A DNA stretch of 64,000 bases, from NCBI GenBank assembly GCA_900317125.1, contig ONFR01000007.1, positions 25,843 through 89,842 of the forward strand. The letters are read 5' to 3'. The stretch comes from an uncultured Bacteroidales bacterium (GTDB lineage Bacteria > Bacteroidota > Bacteroidia > Bacteroidales > P3). Within the stretch, counting starts at the first letter, position 1, and each line of letters begins with the position of its first letter. The notes beneath the pieces were generated by a model. It was given only the letters and a program-made list of their open reading frames with translations, was not told the origin of the DNA and did no database searches. Shown in pieces: positions 49,830 through 58,651 of this stretch. Both the position numbers and the translations under genes were made by a program.

Positions 49830-51662
49830 TTAATGGAATGACTGCATCTCTACGAGGCGCTTGTAGAGGCCGTCGTGGCCGATGAGTTCCTGATGGGTGC
49901 CGCGTTCCACGATGCGGCCTTGCTCCATCACGATGATATGGTCGGCGTGGCGTATGGTGGAGAGCCGATGGGCGATGATGATACAGGTGCGGCCTTGCAT
50001 GAGGTGGTTGAGTGCTTGCTGAACTGCCAGTTCGCTCTCGGTGTCGAGGGCGGAGGTGGCTTCGTCAAGGATAAGGATTGGCGGGTTCTTCAGCACGGCG
50101 CGGGCAATACTGAGGCGTTGCCGCTGGCCTCCGCTGAGGGTGATACCGCTGTCGCCGATATTCGTGTCGTAGCCTTCGTGCAGCTGGGTGATAAACTCGT
50201 CGGCGTGGGCGATGGTGGCAGCGCGCTTCACGTCGTCGATACTATAGTCTGTGCGCCCGAATGCGATATTGTTTGCCACAGTGTCGTTAAACAGTATGCA
50301 GTCCTGCGACACCAAGCCGATATGGGCGCGGAGGCTATTGATGTTAAGGTCGGTAATGGGTGTCCCGTCGATGAGTATCTTTCCTTCCGTGCTGTCGTAG
50401 AAACGGGGCAGGAGGTCGACAAGGGTGGTCTTACCAGCACCCGAAGGACCGACAATGGCAATGGTTTTGCCACAAGGGATGGTGAGGTCGATATTGCGGA
50501 GCACATACACGGGCTCCGATTGGGTGTCGGTACGGTAGGCGAACGACACTCCGCGGTACTCTATGTTATTGTTAAAGCCTTGCAGGGAAATGGCGTCGGG
50601 CCGTTCGAGGATGGTCTCGTCGGCATCCATAATCTCAAAGATGCGGGCGGCGGCGGCATTGGCTTTCTGCAGGTTGTTGTAGACACGCACGATGGATTGT
50701 ACCGGCGGAATCAGACGGGCGAAAAGGATGATGAAGAGGATGAATACAGAGGAGAGTATTTCGCCCTGCAGCACGGCCAGCCCGCCGAGGATGAGGATGA
50801 TGGCCAGGCCGATGGTGAGGAGCACCTCGGAGAGGGGGCTGCTGAGTTCACGGCGGCGGGCCACCTGTACCACGCGGCGCGAATAGATGTCGTTGGCTTT
50901 GTCGAAGGTGTGAGCGCTATGGTCTTCGCGGCTGAAGGATTTGATGGTTCTTATGCCTGTCAGCGATTCTTCAAGGAGGGAAAAGAGGTGCCCCAGTTCA
51001 GTCTGTCCCTTGGTGGAGGTGCGGCGCAGGCTTCGCCCTATACGTCCTATCAGCCACACCGCCAAAGGCATGATGACAAGGAAATACAGGAACAGCCGCG
51101 GGCTGATGAAGATTAGCACGGCGGCAAAGACAATGATGTTGACAGGGTCTTTGCCCAACGAGATAATGGAGGTGAGCACGCCCCACTCGATGTCGGAGAG
51201 GTCGTTGGACATGCGGCTGATGATGTCGCCACGGCGGCGCGAATTGAAGTAGGAGACGGGCAGGATGGTAATCCGATGGTAGAGGTCGTTGCGGAGCCGC
51301 ATCACAATGCCGTTGCGCATCGGACTGATGACATACTGCGCAGCATAGCGGCACAGGTTGGAGAGAAACGAGAAAACCAGATAGGTAAGTGCAAAACCCA
51401 CCAGACAGGTCCACAAGCCGTAACGGACTTTGAGCGTGGCAAGTGAGTGGGTCATGAAAAGCGAGAGATACTCTTGGTTAAGGGCAAAAGGGGGTAACTC
51501 GCCAGTAGGCTGCGAGGAGCCGAAAAGCAACTCCACAAAAGGCACGATGGTGATGAAGGTGAAGAGATTGAAGAATACAGCCAACATATTGAAGACAAGG
51601 TTGGCTCCGATGTTCCAGGGGTAGAACTTGATGTAACGGAATACTCTCCAAATATCGTGCAT
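49830..51662 (-). CDS. ABC exporter, MsbA-like half transporter
   Basis: 610 residues: about six membrane helices in the first 330, then an ABC domain with Walker A GPSGAGKTT, signature LSGGQRQR and ILILDEATSALD. The layout is that of lipid or drug exporters that work as homodimers, MsbA being the nearest. The start is 30 bases after the PD40 gene, so it is the last member of the suf run. Substrate is not provable. Confidence 0.88.
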   Translation of the reverse strand: MHDIWRVFRYIKFYPWNIGANLVFNMLAVFFNLFTFITIVPFVELLFGSSQPTGELPPFALNQEYLSLFMTHSLATLKVRYGLWTCLVGFALTYLVFSFLSNLCRYAAQYVISPMRNGIVMRLRNDLYHRITILPVSYFNSRRRGDIISRMSNDLSDIEWGVLTSIISLGKDPVNIIVFAAVLIFISPRLFLYFLVIMPLAVWLIGRIGRSLRRTSTKGQTELGHLFSLLEESLTGIRTIKSFSREDHSAHTFDKANDIYSRRVVQVARRRELSSPLSEVLLTIGLAIILILGGLAVLQGEILSSVFILFIILFARLIPPVQSIVRVYNNLQKANAAAARIFEIMDADETILERPDAISLQGFNNNIEYRGVSFAYRTDTQSEPVYVLRNIDLTIPCGKTIAIVGPSGAGKTTLVDLLPRFYDSTEGKILIDGTPITDLNINSLRAHIGLVSQDCILFNDTVANNIAFGRTDYSIDDVKRAATIAHADEFITQLHEGYDTNIGDSGITLSGGQRQRLSIARAVLKNPPILILDEATSALDTESELAVQQALNHLMQGRTCIIIAHRLSTIRHADHIIVMEQGRIVERGTHQELIGHDGLYKRLVEMQSFH

Positions 51663-51692
51663 GAGGGTGCGGATTGATTGGCGTATAGGGTG

Positions 51693-53300
51693 CTATTGTT
51701 TATGCAGGGTGATGGTGGAAGGTAGTGCGGTCGTGTTGCCGTTGCAGGGCGGCAGATTGAGGGTGGCAGAGCGGTGTCCGGGAGCGGCAACGGTAAGGGT
51801 GTTGGCTTTGGAGGTGGACAGAAGGATGGTGCAGCGGCCTTGGCTGTCGGCACGATACAGGGCAGGGGAGGGCGAACCGTGGTTCACCTCGATGGTGCCC
51901 TCCTGTGGTTTGCCGTCGGGACCGACGACGGTCACTGTCCGCAGGGCCATTCCTTCGGGTCGAGCGGTGGCGTAGAGGTCGAACATCAGCACGTCGGCGC
52001 CGCCCATGCGGTCGGGACCCGAGGTGCGGCCGGCATAATAGGCATGCGTGCCGTCGGGGGTGACCCCGAAAGCGATGTCATCCTCCTCGGTGTTGATGGG
52101 CAGGCCAAGGTTGATAGGCTTGGTCTGCTCCTGCTTGTCGAGGTCGATAAAATACATGTCGTAGCCGCCGAATCCCTGCCATCCGTTGGAAGAGAAATAC
52201 AGGGTGTGGCCGTCGGCATGGATAAAGGGGCAGCGTTCGTTGCCGGGGGTGTTTACCGCCGACCCCAGATTCTGAGCCTTGCCCCAGGTGCCGTCGGCCT
52301 TGCGGTGGCAGCGCCAGATGTCAGTGCCGCCCAGTCCGCCCTTGCGATTGGAGGCAAAGTAGAGCCATTGCCCGTCGGGGGTGATGGAGGGCTGCGACTC
52401 CCATGTGTCGGCCCCGTTCACGTTCTCGCCGGCGTTGACGATGGGCCGCCATCCGTTGCTGTCGGGACAGGTGAAATAGATGTCGCTGTTGTTGTAGCCA
52501 CGGAAACGACGTATCACGGGGTAATACAGCTCCCTGTTGTCCGCCGTCAGGGTGACACCCCCTTCGGGGTCGCCTTGGTTGAAAGGGGCTTTCAGCAGGC
52601 TTCCTGTGCCGAAAAGCGTGTCCTTGCGGTCGCAGACATAGAGCTGCAGACGCTTCTCTTCTATCTCGCGACTGTAGTATGAGGTGCGTGATGTCGACGA
52701 GGTGGAGCGCAGCAGGTAGCAGTGCTGTCCGTCGACGGTGATGAAGGGCATAGCCTCCTCCTCGGGTGTCGAGAGGCCTGCCACCACATGCGGGTCGAAG
52801 GGGGCAAGGTTGCGGTAGGCTTCCGCCAGGAACTGCGACCAATACAAGTAGTTCGATGCCTCCATGTAGATGGCATCGCTCTCCGGGGTGCCGGAGCTGT
52901 TGGCAATCTCGAAGTATCGCTTGAAATCCTCCTCAGCCTTGTCGTACTCCATGTCGGTATAGTGGATAAGCCCCACATAGTAGTGTGCCACGGCATCGGG
53001 ATAATTGGGGTTGAGCTTCAGCACTTGGGGGAAATACCGCCGGATGCCTGTCACGTTGAAGTTGCGCTTCACAGCGTTCAGCCCAAGATAGAAATAGATG
53101 TCGGGATTGTCGGGATAGAGGGCGGCAAGCTTGCGCAGCTCCTCCGTCGACGGACGGTAGCGCCCCTTCTGGTAGTCTTTCACTGCACGTTCCATCCTGC
53201 TCGTCTCCGCCGAGGGCATCTTGTAGGTCAGACGGCTCTGGCTCAACGCCGACGGGATCGTCAGCAATAGTGCGGAGAGGAGTAGAACGACGTGTCGCAT
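51693..53300 (-). CDS. Secreted TPR/PD40 beta-propeller protein
   Basis: 535 residues with a signal peptide ending ALSQ. The first 170 residues hold TPR-like helices (LRKLAALYPDNPDIYFYLG). The middle has WD40-like (PD40) blades: SITPDGQWLYFASNRKG, IHADGHTLYFSSNGWQG and VTPDGTHAYYAGR. The C-terminal 80 residues are a small beta domain (carboxypeptidase-like). The layout is that of PorE/OmpA-type T9SS-associated proteins, but without their C-terminal OmpA domain. sufD starts 8 bases upstream. Confidence 0.8.
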   Translation of the reverse strand: MRHVVLLLSALLLTIPSALSQSRLTYKMPSAETSRMERAVKDYQKGRYRPSTEELRKLAALYPDNPDIYFYLGLNAVKRNFNVTGIRRYFPQVLKLNPNYPDAVAHYYVGLIHYTDMEYDKAEEDFKRYFEIANSSGTPESDAIYMEASNYLYWSQFLAEAYRNLAPFDPHVVAGLSTPEEEAMPFITVDGQHCYLLRSTSSTSRTSYYSREIEEKRLQLYVCDRKDTLFGTGSLLKAPFNQGDPEGGVTLTADNRELYYPVIRRFRGYNNSDIYFTCPDSNGWRPIVNAGENVNGADTWESQPSITPDGQWLYFASNRKGGLGGTDIWRCHRKADGTWGKAQNLGSAVNTPGNERCPFIHADGHTLYFSSNGWQGFGGYDMYFIDLDKQEQTKPINLGLPINTEEDDIAFGVTPDGTHAYYAGRTSGPDRMGGADVLMFDLYATARPEGMALRTVTVVGPDGKPQEGTIEVNHGSPSPALYRADSQGRCTILLSTSKANTLTVAAPGHRSATLNLPPCNGNTTALPSTITLHKQ

Positions 53301-53307
53301 GGTGCTG

Positions 53308-54591
53308 TTATAGTTTGGAGGGGTCGATATAGAAGTTGGCTTCGGGACCGTTGCAAGGCGAGCCGCAGTGCAGGGCGCAGTCCGAGCAGAGGGTCAACTC
53401 GCCGTGCAGGCGTTTCTTCACCATGTCCACCAGGTTGTCGCGAAGGGGTTCGAAGGCTATCTGCTGCAACACCTCGTCGCAGAAAGCGTAAAGCAGCAGT
53501 GTTTGGGCAGTGCGCTCGCTCACTCCGCGCGAACGGATGTAGAACAGTGCCTGCTCGTCCAGCTGGCCAATGGTGCTGCCGTGCGAGCACTTCACATCGT
53601 CGTTGTAAATCTCGAGGAACGGCTTGGTGTTGATGACGGCCTTGTCGGTGAGCAGGATGTTGTTGTTCGACTGGTAGGCCTCGGTCTTCACGGCGCCGTC
53701 GCGCACCAGCACGTGCCCGTTGAATGTGCCGCGTGCCGAGTCGTCGAGTATCCCTTTGAACAGCTCGCGGCTGTGGCAGTTGGGGCAGGCGTGGTCGACA
53801 AAGATGTAGTTGTCCACCTGCTGCTCCTGGTCGTTGAGGAAAAGGCCGTGGGCCTGCACCTCGCAGTGCTCGCCCATCATGCGTATCTCCGTATGGTTGC
53901 GGATGTGTCCGCCGTTCAGCGTCACCACCACCGAGCGCAGTGTGGCTCCTTGCTGCAGGGTGGCGTAGGTGTGGTTCAGCAGTCCCGTCTGGTTATTGAG
54001 GTTCTGCATCTTGTAATGCTCCACATACGAGTCGGCACCCACATACACCTCGGTCACGTTGTTGGCAAAGGCCGGGGCGTTGTCGTACGAGTCGTCGCAG
54101 TGTATCAGTCTCACATGGCTGCCTTTGCCCACCACCACCAGGTTGCGCACCTGGAGGAAGAGGCCGTGCCCAGCGTTGATTACCGATTGCAACTGGATGG
54201 GTTGCTCCACCTGCACCCCGTCGGGCACATAAATAAACACCCCGTCGGTGTAATGGTCGCTGTTCAGCTGCAGGTAAGGGTTCTCTTTCGGGCAGCACTT
54301 GCCGAAATACTGTCTCACAAACTCCGCCCGCTTGCCGCAGACCTCGCGCAGGCTGCCGCAGGTCACCCCTTGGGCGTCCACGCGCAGGGCCTCATGGCAA
54401 TATCCGTTCTCCACCACCAGGCGGTCGGCCTCGAGGTTGGGGATATTGCAGCGGTATTCAGCCGTCTGGCGTTCGCCCTGCGACAGACTCAGCTCGTCCG
54501 TCAGCAGTGCCGTGAAGTCCACGTTGCGCCACACCTCGTTCTTCCGCATACGGGGCTGGATATCGCGTAAGTCTTTTACTAACTTCTCCAT
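53308..54591 (-). CDS. sufD: Fe-S cluster assembly protein SufD
   Basis: 427 residues. The beta-helix core of the SufBD fold is visible as GVFIYVPDGVQVEQPIQLQ, VTEVYVGADSYVEHYKMQN and VVVTLNGGHIRNHTEIRMMG, followed by HSRELFKGILDDSARGTFNG. The C-terminus has a cysteine-rich tail, CSDCALHCGSPCNG, seen in some Bacteroidetes SufD proteins. SufD with SufB and SufC forms the scaffold on which Fe-S clusters are built. The stop lies 8 bases before the PD40 gene. sufB and sufS are missing from this place. Confidence 0.93.
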   Translation of the reverse strand: MEKLVKDLRDIQPRMRKNEVWRNVDFTALLTDELSLSQGERQTAEYRCNIPNLEADRLVVENGYCHEALRVDAQGVTCGSLREVCGKRAEFVRQYFGKCCPKENPYLQLNSDHYTDGVFIYVPDGVQVEQPIQLQSVINAGHGLFLQVRNLVVVGKGSHVRLIHCDDSYDNAPAFANNVTEVYVGADSYVEHYKMQNLNNQTGLLNHTYATLQQGATLRSVVVTLNGGHIRNHTEIRMMGEHCEVQAHGLFLNDQEQQVDNYIFVDHACPNCHSRELFKGILDDSARGTFNGHVLVRDGAVKTEAYQSNNNILLTDKAVINTKPFLEIYNDDVKCSHGSTIGQLDEQALFYIRSRGVSERTAQTLLLYAFCDEVLQQIAFEPLRDNLVDMVKKRLHGELTLCSDCALHCGSPCNGPEANFYIDPSKL

Positions 54592-54596
54592 AGCAC

Positions 54597-55361
54597 CTAC
54601 TTTCCGCTTTCCAGTTCTTCTTTAATCCATTCGTAGCCTTTCTGCTCCAGCTCCAGGGCCAGCTCCTTGGGTCCCGTCTTCACGATGCGGCCCTCGTACA
54701 GCACATGCACAAAGTCCGGCACGATATAGTCCAGCAGCCGCTGATAGTGTGTGATGACCACTGTGGCGTTGTCCGGTCGGCGCAGCTTGTTCACGCCGCT
54801 GGCCACGATGCGCAGGGCGTCGATGTCCAAGCCGGAGTCTGTCTCGTCCAGTATGGCCAGCGTGGGGTCAAGCATCGCCATCTGGAATATCTCGTTCTTC
54901 TTCTTCTCGCCGCCGCTGAAGCCCTCGTTCACCGAGCGGTTGGCCAGCTTGGTGGTCATCTCCACCACTTGCTTTTTCTCCTCCATCAGTTTGAGGAACT
55001 CCGCACCCGACAGCGGGTCAAGGCCGCGGTACTTGCGTTGCTCGTTCACTGCCGTGCGCATGAAGTTGGTAATGCTCACGCCGGGGATTTCTACCGGGTA
55101 TTGGAACCCGAGGAAGATGCCCTCGCAGGCACGCACATCCACGGGCATGTCCAGGATGTTCTTGCCCTTGTATATCACCTCTCCCTCGGTGACGGTATAC
55201 TTGGTGTTGCCTGCAATCACACCCGCCAGGGTGCTTTTGCCGTTGCCGTTGGGACCCATGATAGAGTGTACCTCACCGGCGTTGATTTCAAGGTTCACCC
55301 CTTTCAGGATTTCCCTGTCGCCGATTGAGGCGTGCAAATTGCGTATAGATAATAAAGCCAT
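54597..55361 (-). CDS. sufC: Fe-S cluster assembly ATPase SufC
   Basis: 254 residues: Walker A GPNGNGKST, signature SGGEKKKNE, LAILDETDSGLDID, and the FLGFQYPVEIPGVS loop typical of SufC. It drives conformational changes in SufBD with ATP. It is the first gene after a TATCTTTG box; sufD follows after 5 bases. sufB, normally upstream, is not here. Confidence 0.96.
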   Translation of the reverse strand: MALLSIRNLHASIGDREILKGVNLEINAGEVHSIMGPNGNGKSTLAGVIAGNTKYTVTEGEVIYKGKNILDMPVDVRACEGIFLGFQYPVEIPGVSITNFMRTAVNEQRKYRGLDPLSGAEFLKLMEEKKQVVEMTTKLANRSVNEGFSGGEKKKNEIFQMAMLDPTLAILDETDSGLDIDALRIVASGVNKLRRPDNATVVITHYQRLLDYIVPDFVHVLYEGRIVKTGPKELALELEQKGYEWIKEELESGK

Positions 55362-55425
55362 AACTTCAGTTAACTGTCTGATTGTTTTATATATTAGTTC
55401 TTATTGTTCCATTTGGTTCAAACTA

Positions 55426-55433
55426 CAAAGATA
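55426..55433 (-). promoter_or_regulatory. -7 box TATCTTTG for the sufC operon
   Basis: Minus-strand TATCTTTG, 64 bases before the sufC ATG, behind an A-run. It shows that sufC starts its own transcript without sufB. Confidence 0.7.
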
Positions 55434-55530
55434 CATTTTTTTTGTGATATAACCGCAATCTCCCAGCACACACTCCAACAAAATTGCACTTTTTGCAGAA
55501 TGAAATGATTTGTTCTTTTATATAAAAAAT

Positions 55531-55668
55531 GTGTCGACCGACACGAACCGTTTCGAATTCCCCGAGGTGGAAGGCTTTGCCTTTGCCGGTTTGAACGCGG
55601 GCAACCCGACGCTGGAATGGGACGCCGAAGCCGTGCACCGTCGCTACCAGATGGCGATAGTGGAGTGA
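55531..55668 (+). pseudogene. Possible 3' gene remnant of about 45 codons
   Basis: From a GTG at 55531 one frame reads VSTDTNRFEFPEVEGFAFAG, then LNAGNPTLEWDAE and AVHRRYQMAIVE, stop. Composition is coding-like and the DNA is richer in GC than its surroundings. The segment has no upstream frame in the T/A-rich DNA before it, so I read it as the tail of a lost gene. I cannot name the family. The rest of the gap (55362-55886) is promoters and unremarkable DNA. Confidence 0.35.
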
Positions 55669-55831
55669 CCACAGGGCGTAGCCCGCCAAGTGCCGGGTTG
55701 GCCTGCCCGCTAGCTGTCATGACCCTCCAGGTTGTTGTGGCTGATAGTGGACAAGTGCATGTGGCTGCGGTTGTTTCAACGCCCGTGCATAAATAATTTC
55801 TGCAATCCCGTCCGATATTCAAATTATTTTG

Positions 55832-55839
55832 TATCTTTG
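55832..55839 (+). promoter_or_regulatory. -7 box TATCTTTG for the DUF62 gene
   Basis: Exact match, 47 bases before the ATG at 55887. An ATG at 55850 opens a short frame that overlaps the gene start, so a leader peptide is possible. Confidence 0.65.
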
Positions 55840-55886
55840 CATCGGCAACATGAAACAGGGGTCGCAACATAATAATCACATTATCC

Positions 55887-56684
55887 ATGGGTTCAACTAT
55901 TGTCACATTAACCACCGACTGGGGCTATGCCGACTTCTTTGCCGGTAGCGTCAAGGGCAAACTCTACTCCTACATCCCCGGGGTGCAGGTGGTGGACATC
56001 ACCCACGGCATCCCCCCGTTCCAGATCCCCCGTGCCGCCTTTGTGGTGAAGCACGGCTGCCTTGGTTTCCCTCCCGGCACCATCCACATCATCGACGTCT
56101 GCTCGTCGCAGACAACAGACCATCCCTTCATCGTTGTTGAACATAACGGGCAGTACTTCATCTGCACCGACAACGGCCTTCCCGCCTCCCTTTTCGGCGC
56201 CACGGGGGTCAATGCCGTGGTCATCGACGGCATCCGCCAGGAGACCGATTACTACAACTTCGCCGCCAGCGACCTTTTCTGCAAGGTGGCCGCTTTGCTG
56301 GCACAAGGCACCCCTATGGACGAACTCGGTTTCCGTGTCGACAGCCTATGCCCCTCCACCCCGTTCACCACCGCCGTTTTCGGGGACAGCATCAAGGTGC
56401 ATGTGGTCTATATCGACGAGTACGGCAACTGCTACCTCAATGTCACCGTCGACGAATTTGAGCAGTACCGCCAAGGCCGCAAGTTCGAGATGATGGTTCG
56501 CGAGGTGCGCATCAATAAAATACTCACTTCCTATATCGAGACCGACCCGCAGAACCCGCGCCGCGCACCGCTGATGCTCACGGTCTCCTCCACCGGCCAC
56601 CTCGAGCTGGCCATCCCCTACGAGAACGCCGCCGAGATGTTCAACCTACAATACCGCGACAGCATCGCCGTCCGTTTCCTCTGA
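55887..56684 (+). CDS. SAM hydroxide adenosyltransferase (DUF62 family)
   Basis: 265 residues. The N-terminal motif TLTTDWGYADFFAGSVKG and VVDITHGIPPFQIPRAAFV are the DUF62/S-adenosyl-L-methionine chlorinase-fluorinase pattern, as is FPPGTIHIIDVCSS. The C-terminal beta domain contains VVYIDEYGNCYLNVT. Most bacterial members split SAM with water to adenosine and methionine; the halogenases are rare. It is a single-gene unit. The DNA from 56685 to 56940 holds nothing recognised. Confidence 0.88.
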   Translation: MGSTIVTLTTDWGYADFFAGSVKGKLYSYIPGVQVVDITHGIPPFQIPRAAFVVKHGCLGFPPGTIHIIDVCSSQTTDHPFIVVEHNGQYFICTDNGLPASLFGATGVNAVVIDGIRQETDYYNFAASDLFCKVAALLAQGTPMDELGFRVDSLCPSTPFTTAVFGDSIKVHVVYIDEYGNCYLNVTVDEFEQYRQGRKFEMMVREVRINKILTSYIETDPQNPRRAPLMLTVSSTGHLELAIPYENAAEMFNLQYRDSIAVRFL

Positions 56685-56942
56685 CCTTTTGCTTCCTTTC
56701 CGCTGCCTCCCGCCGGTAGATTTTGGGCCACTACGGGTTCGTAGAGCCATATAGTTATTCCTTACGTATACTTTCTATTTACTTTCTATTTATTTTCTCT
56801 TTTATTTGTGTAAGACAAACAAAATGATGTCGAAACGCACTCAGAGTGGAGAGTGAAAGAGGAGGATGGCTGGAAGGTTCAAAGGGCGGACACGAAGCTG
56901 ACTCAGTGGTAGGGGATGGCGGACAGGGGAGCTTAGTGGCAC
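56685..56942. other. Non-coding gap after the DUF62 gene
   Basis: 258 bases with no gene. A T-rich run of CTATTTACTTTCTATTTA type lies near 56770-56800, without a clear stem before it. Confidence 0.5.
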
Positions 56943-56973
56943 AAAAAAAGAAACCCCGGCGGTGGACCGGGGA
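56943..56973 (-). terminator. Rho-independent terminator of recX
   Basis: CCCCGG (56954-56959) pairs with CCGGGG (56967-56972); the A7 run at 56943-56949 gives a T-run on the minus strand. A second hairpin, GCCGGT/ACCGGC, lies at 57002-57019. Confidence 0.85.
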
Positions 56974-57048
56974 GAATGAAGTGGTGAACAATATCAACTA
57001 GCCGGTAAGCGAACCGGCACGACAGGGTTCGGTGTTAGGTGCAGAGGG

Positions 57049-57531
57049 CTACTCGGCGTTGTAGTTCTCCTCAATCATCGATTGGATGACGGGCGATTCG
57101 TATCCACGCGAGGCCAGGAAGGTTACCAGCTTGGAGCGGCGCTTGGCGTTGGGCTCGGTGGCGGGGTAGGTGTCCCACTTGGTCTTGGCTACGTCGAGGA
57201 GGATATTGCGGTATTCCTCTTCGGGGATTTCGGCCAAAGCCTCGGTGATGAATTTGGGCGGCACCTGCTTCGAGCGGAGCTGGTAGATGACTTTCAGGCG
57301 GCCCCATTTCTGGTTGCGCAGCTTGGCGGAGACGTAGGCACGGGCGTACCGGCGCTCGTCAATGAATCCCTGGTCGATGAGACGGGTGACAATCTTGCTC
57401 GACGAGTCGGGGGTGGCACCCCAGTCGCACAGCTTTTTTCTGACGGAAGTGCGGCATTGCTCCTCATTGGCACAGTAGCGTTCTGCTCTGGCTAACAGCG
57501 ACATTTCTTCTTCTGACAAATTCTGAACCAT
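57049..57531 (-). CDS. recX: Regulatory protein RecX
   Basis: 160 residues from the ATG at 57531, which is four bases after the -7 box; the ATG at 57561 is upstream of it. Three-helix RecX repeats are seen, with ERYCANEEQCRTSVRKKL, LIDQGFIDERRYARAYV and RLKVIYQLRSKQVPPKFI. RecX binds RecA filaments and limits recombination. recA is not adjacent. A terminator follows at 56943. Confidence 0.9.
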   Translation of the reverse strand: MVQNLSEEEMSLLARAERYCANEEQCRTSVRKKLCDWGATPDSSSKIVTRLIDQGFIDERRYARAYVSAKLRNQKWGRLKVIYQLRSKQVPPKFITEALAEIPEEEYRNILLDVAKTKWDTYPATEPNAKRRSKLVTFLASRGYESPVIQSMIEENYNAE

Positions 57532-57535
57532 GTTG

Positions 57536-57543
57536 CAAAAATA
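57536..57543 (-). promoter_or_regulatory. -7 box TATTTTTG for recX, four bases before the ATG
   Basis: Minus-strand TATTTTTG, then CAAC, then ATG at 57531. It has the same spacing as aroE and the T9SS cargo gene. Confidence 0.65.
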
Positions 57544-57707
57544 GTAAAAAAACGCTTGCAACCGATGGTTTTAACATTATTATTTATTAACAATCTGTTA
57601 ATAAACGTCATTTGTGCAAATGGTAAAACGTTTCGCCGGATGCTGGCCGAGGGCGCTGAGGGGATGGTTTGGGGATTATTTTTTCATGATAATCAAAAAA
57701 AAAATCG

Positions 57708-57715
57708 TATCTTTG
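57708..57715 (+). promoter_or_regulatory. -7 box TATCTTTG for the GT5-like gene
   Basis: Exact match, 27 bases before the ATG at 57743. It decides the start, since the longer frame from 57614 begins upstream. Confidence 0.7.
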
Positions 57716-57742
57716 CATACTGAATTCTTTGTATCAAAAATT

Positions 57743-58567
57743 ATGGCAAAGGGAAGAATTTTATATATAAATCAGGGTGTTACTCCTTTTTCGGAAGAGA
57801 GCGATGCTACGGTGATGAACCGTTATCTGCCTCAGTATACCCAAGATTTGGGACGTGAGATAAGGGTGTTTGTACCCCGTTTTACCGACATCAACGAGCG
57901 CAAGCACCAGTTGCACGAGGTTATCCGCCTGTCGGGGATGAACCTGATTGTGAACAACTGCGACCATCAGCTGATTATCAAGGTGGGCTCCATCCCCACG
58001 GCACGTCTGCAGGTGTATTTTATCGACAATGAAGAGTATTTTGCCAAGTTTGGCGACACGTTCGACAGCAAGGGCGTGCTGGTGCCGTCCAACGACGAGC
58101 GAATCCTTTTCTTCGGGCGCGGCACCCTCGAGGCTGTGCGCAAACTGGCTTGGCAGCCCCATTTGATTCATTTCTCGGGCTGGTTCAGCGGCATGGTGCC
58201 TTTCTATCTGCGCCGAATCAACAAGGAGAATGCTTTCTTCTCCGGCACACGCACGGTCTTTTCGCTCGAGGCGGACTCGTTCAAGGGCAAGTTCGCCGAG
58301 GAGATGGAACGCAAGATGCGTGCCGACGGCGCCACGGCCAAGGACCTAAGGCTGTACCAGAATCTGGATTACATGACGCTGATGAAGGCCGCCATCACCT
58401 ATGCCAACGCTATCGTGATCTCGTCGCCCAACGTTGACCCCGAGCTGGTGCAGTTCGCCAAAGAGAACAAGCGCCATGTGCTGGATTATATGCCTGACAG
58501 GACAGAGTTTTATGCTAAGATCAACAAGTTGTACGAGACACTGTGCGGCAGCTCGCTGAATAATTGA
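57743..58567 (+). CDS. Single-domain glycogen/starch synthase-like protein (GT5 N-terminal domain)
   Basis: 274 residues. The sequence matches the N-terminal Rossmann domain of GT5 enzymes: ILYINQGVTPFSEESDATVM, LGREIRVFVPRF, VYFIDNEEYF, HLIHFSGWFSGMVPFYLRR and TYANAIVISSP. The C-terminal catalytic half is absent. The lysine-glycine loop (KxGG) of true synthases is replaced by FSEESDAT, so it is probably not a glycogen synthase. The pair with the DUF4270 gene downstream is conserved in Bacteroidales. Cytoplasmic; function unknown. Confidence 0.85.
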   Translation: MAKGRILYINQGVTPFSEESDATVMNRYLPQYTQDLGREIRVFVPRFTDINERKHQLHEVIRLSGMNLIVNNCDHQLIIKVGSIPTARLQVYFIDNEEYFAKFGDTFDSKGVLVPSNDERILFFGRGTLEAVRKLAWQPHLIHFSGWFSGMVPFYLRRINKENAFFSGTRTVFSLEADSFKGKFAEEMERKMRADGATAKDLRLYQNLDYMTLMKAAITYANAIVISSPNVDPELVQFAKENKRHVLDYMPDRTEFYAKINKLYETLCGSSLNN

Positions 58568-58651
58568 TTTGTTTGCCCGGCATGAGGCTCTCCCCGCTGC
58601 CCGGGATGCCCCGGCTTCATATTTTTTAACCCGAAACACTTAATAGTAGAA

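Noticed and set aside
55887..56684. A true chlorinase or fluorinase
   Set aside because: The protein has general DUF62 motifs only; the halogenases are rare and no halogenated-product genes are near.
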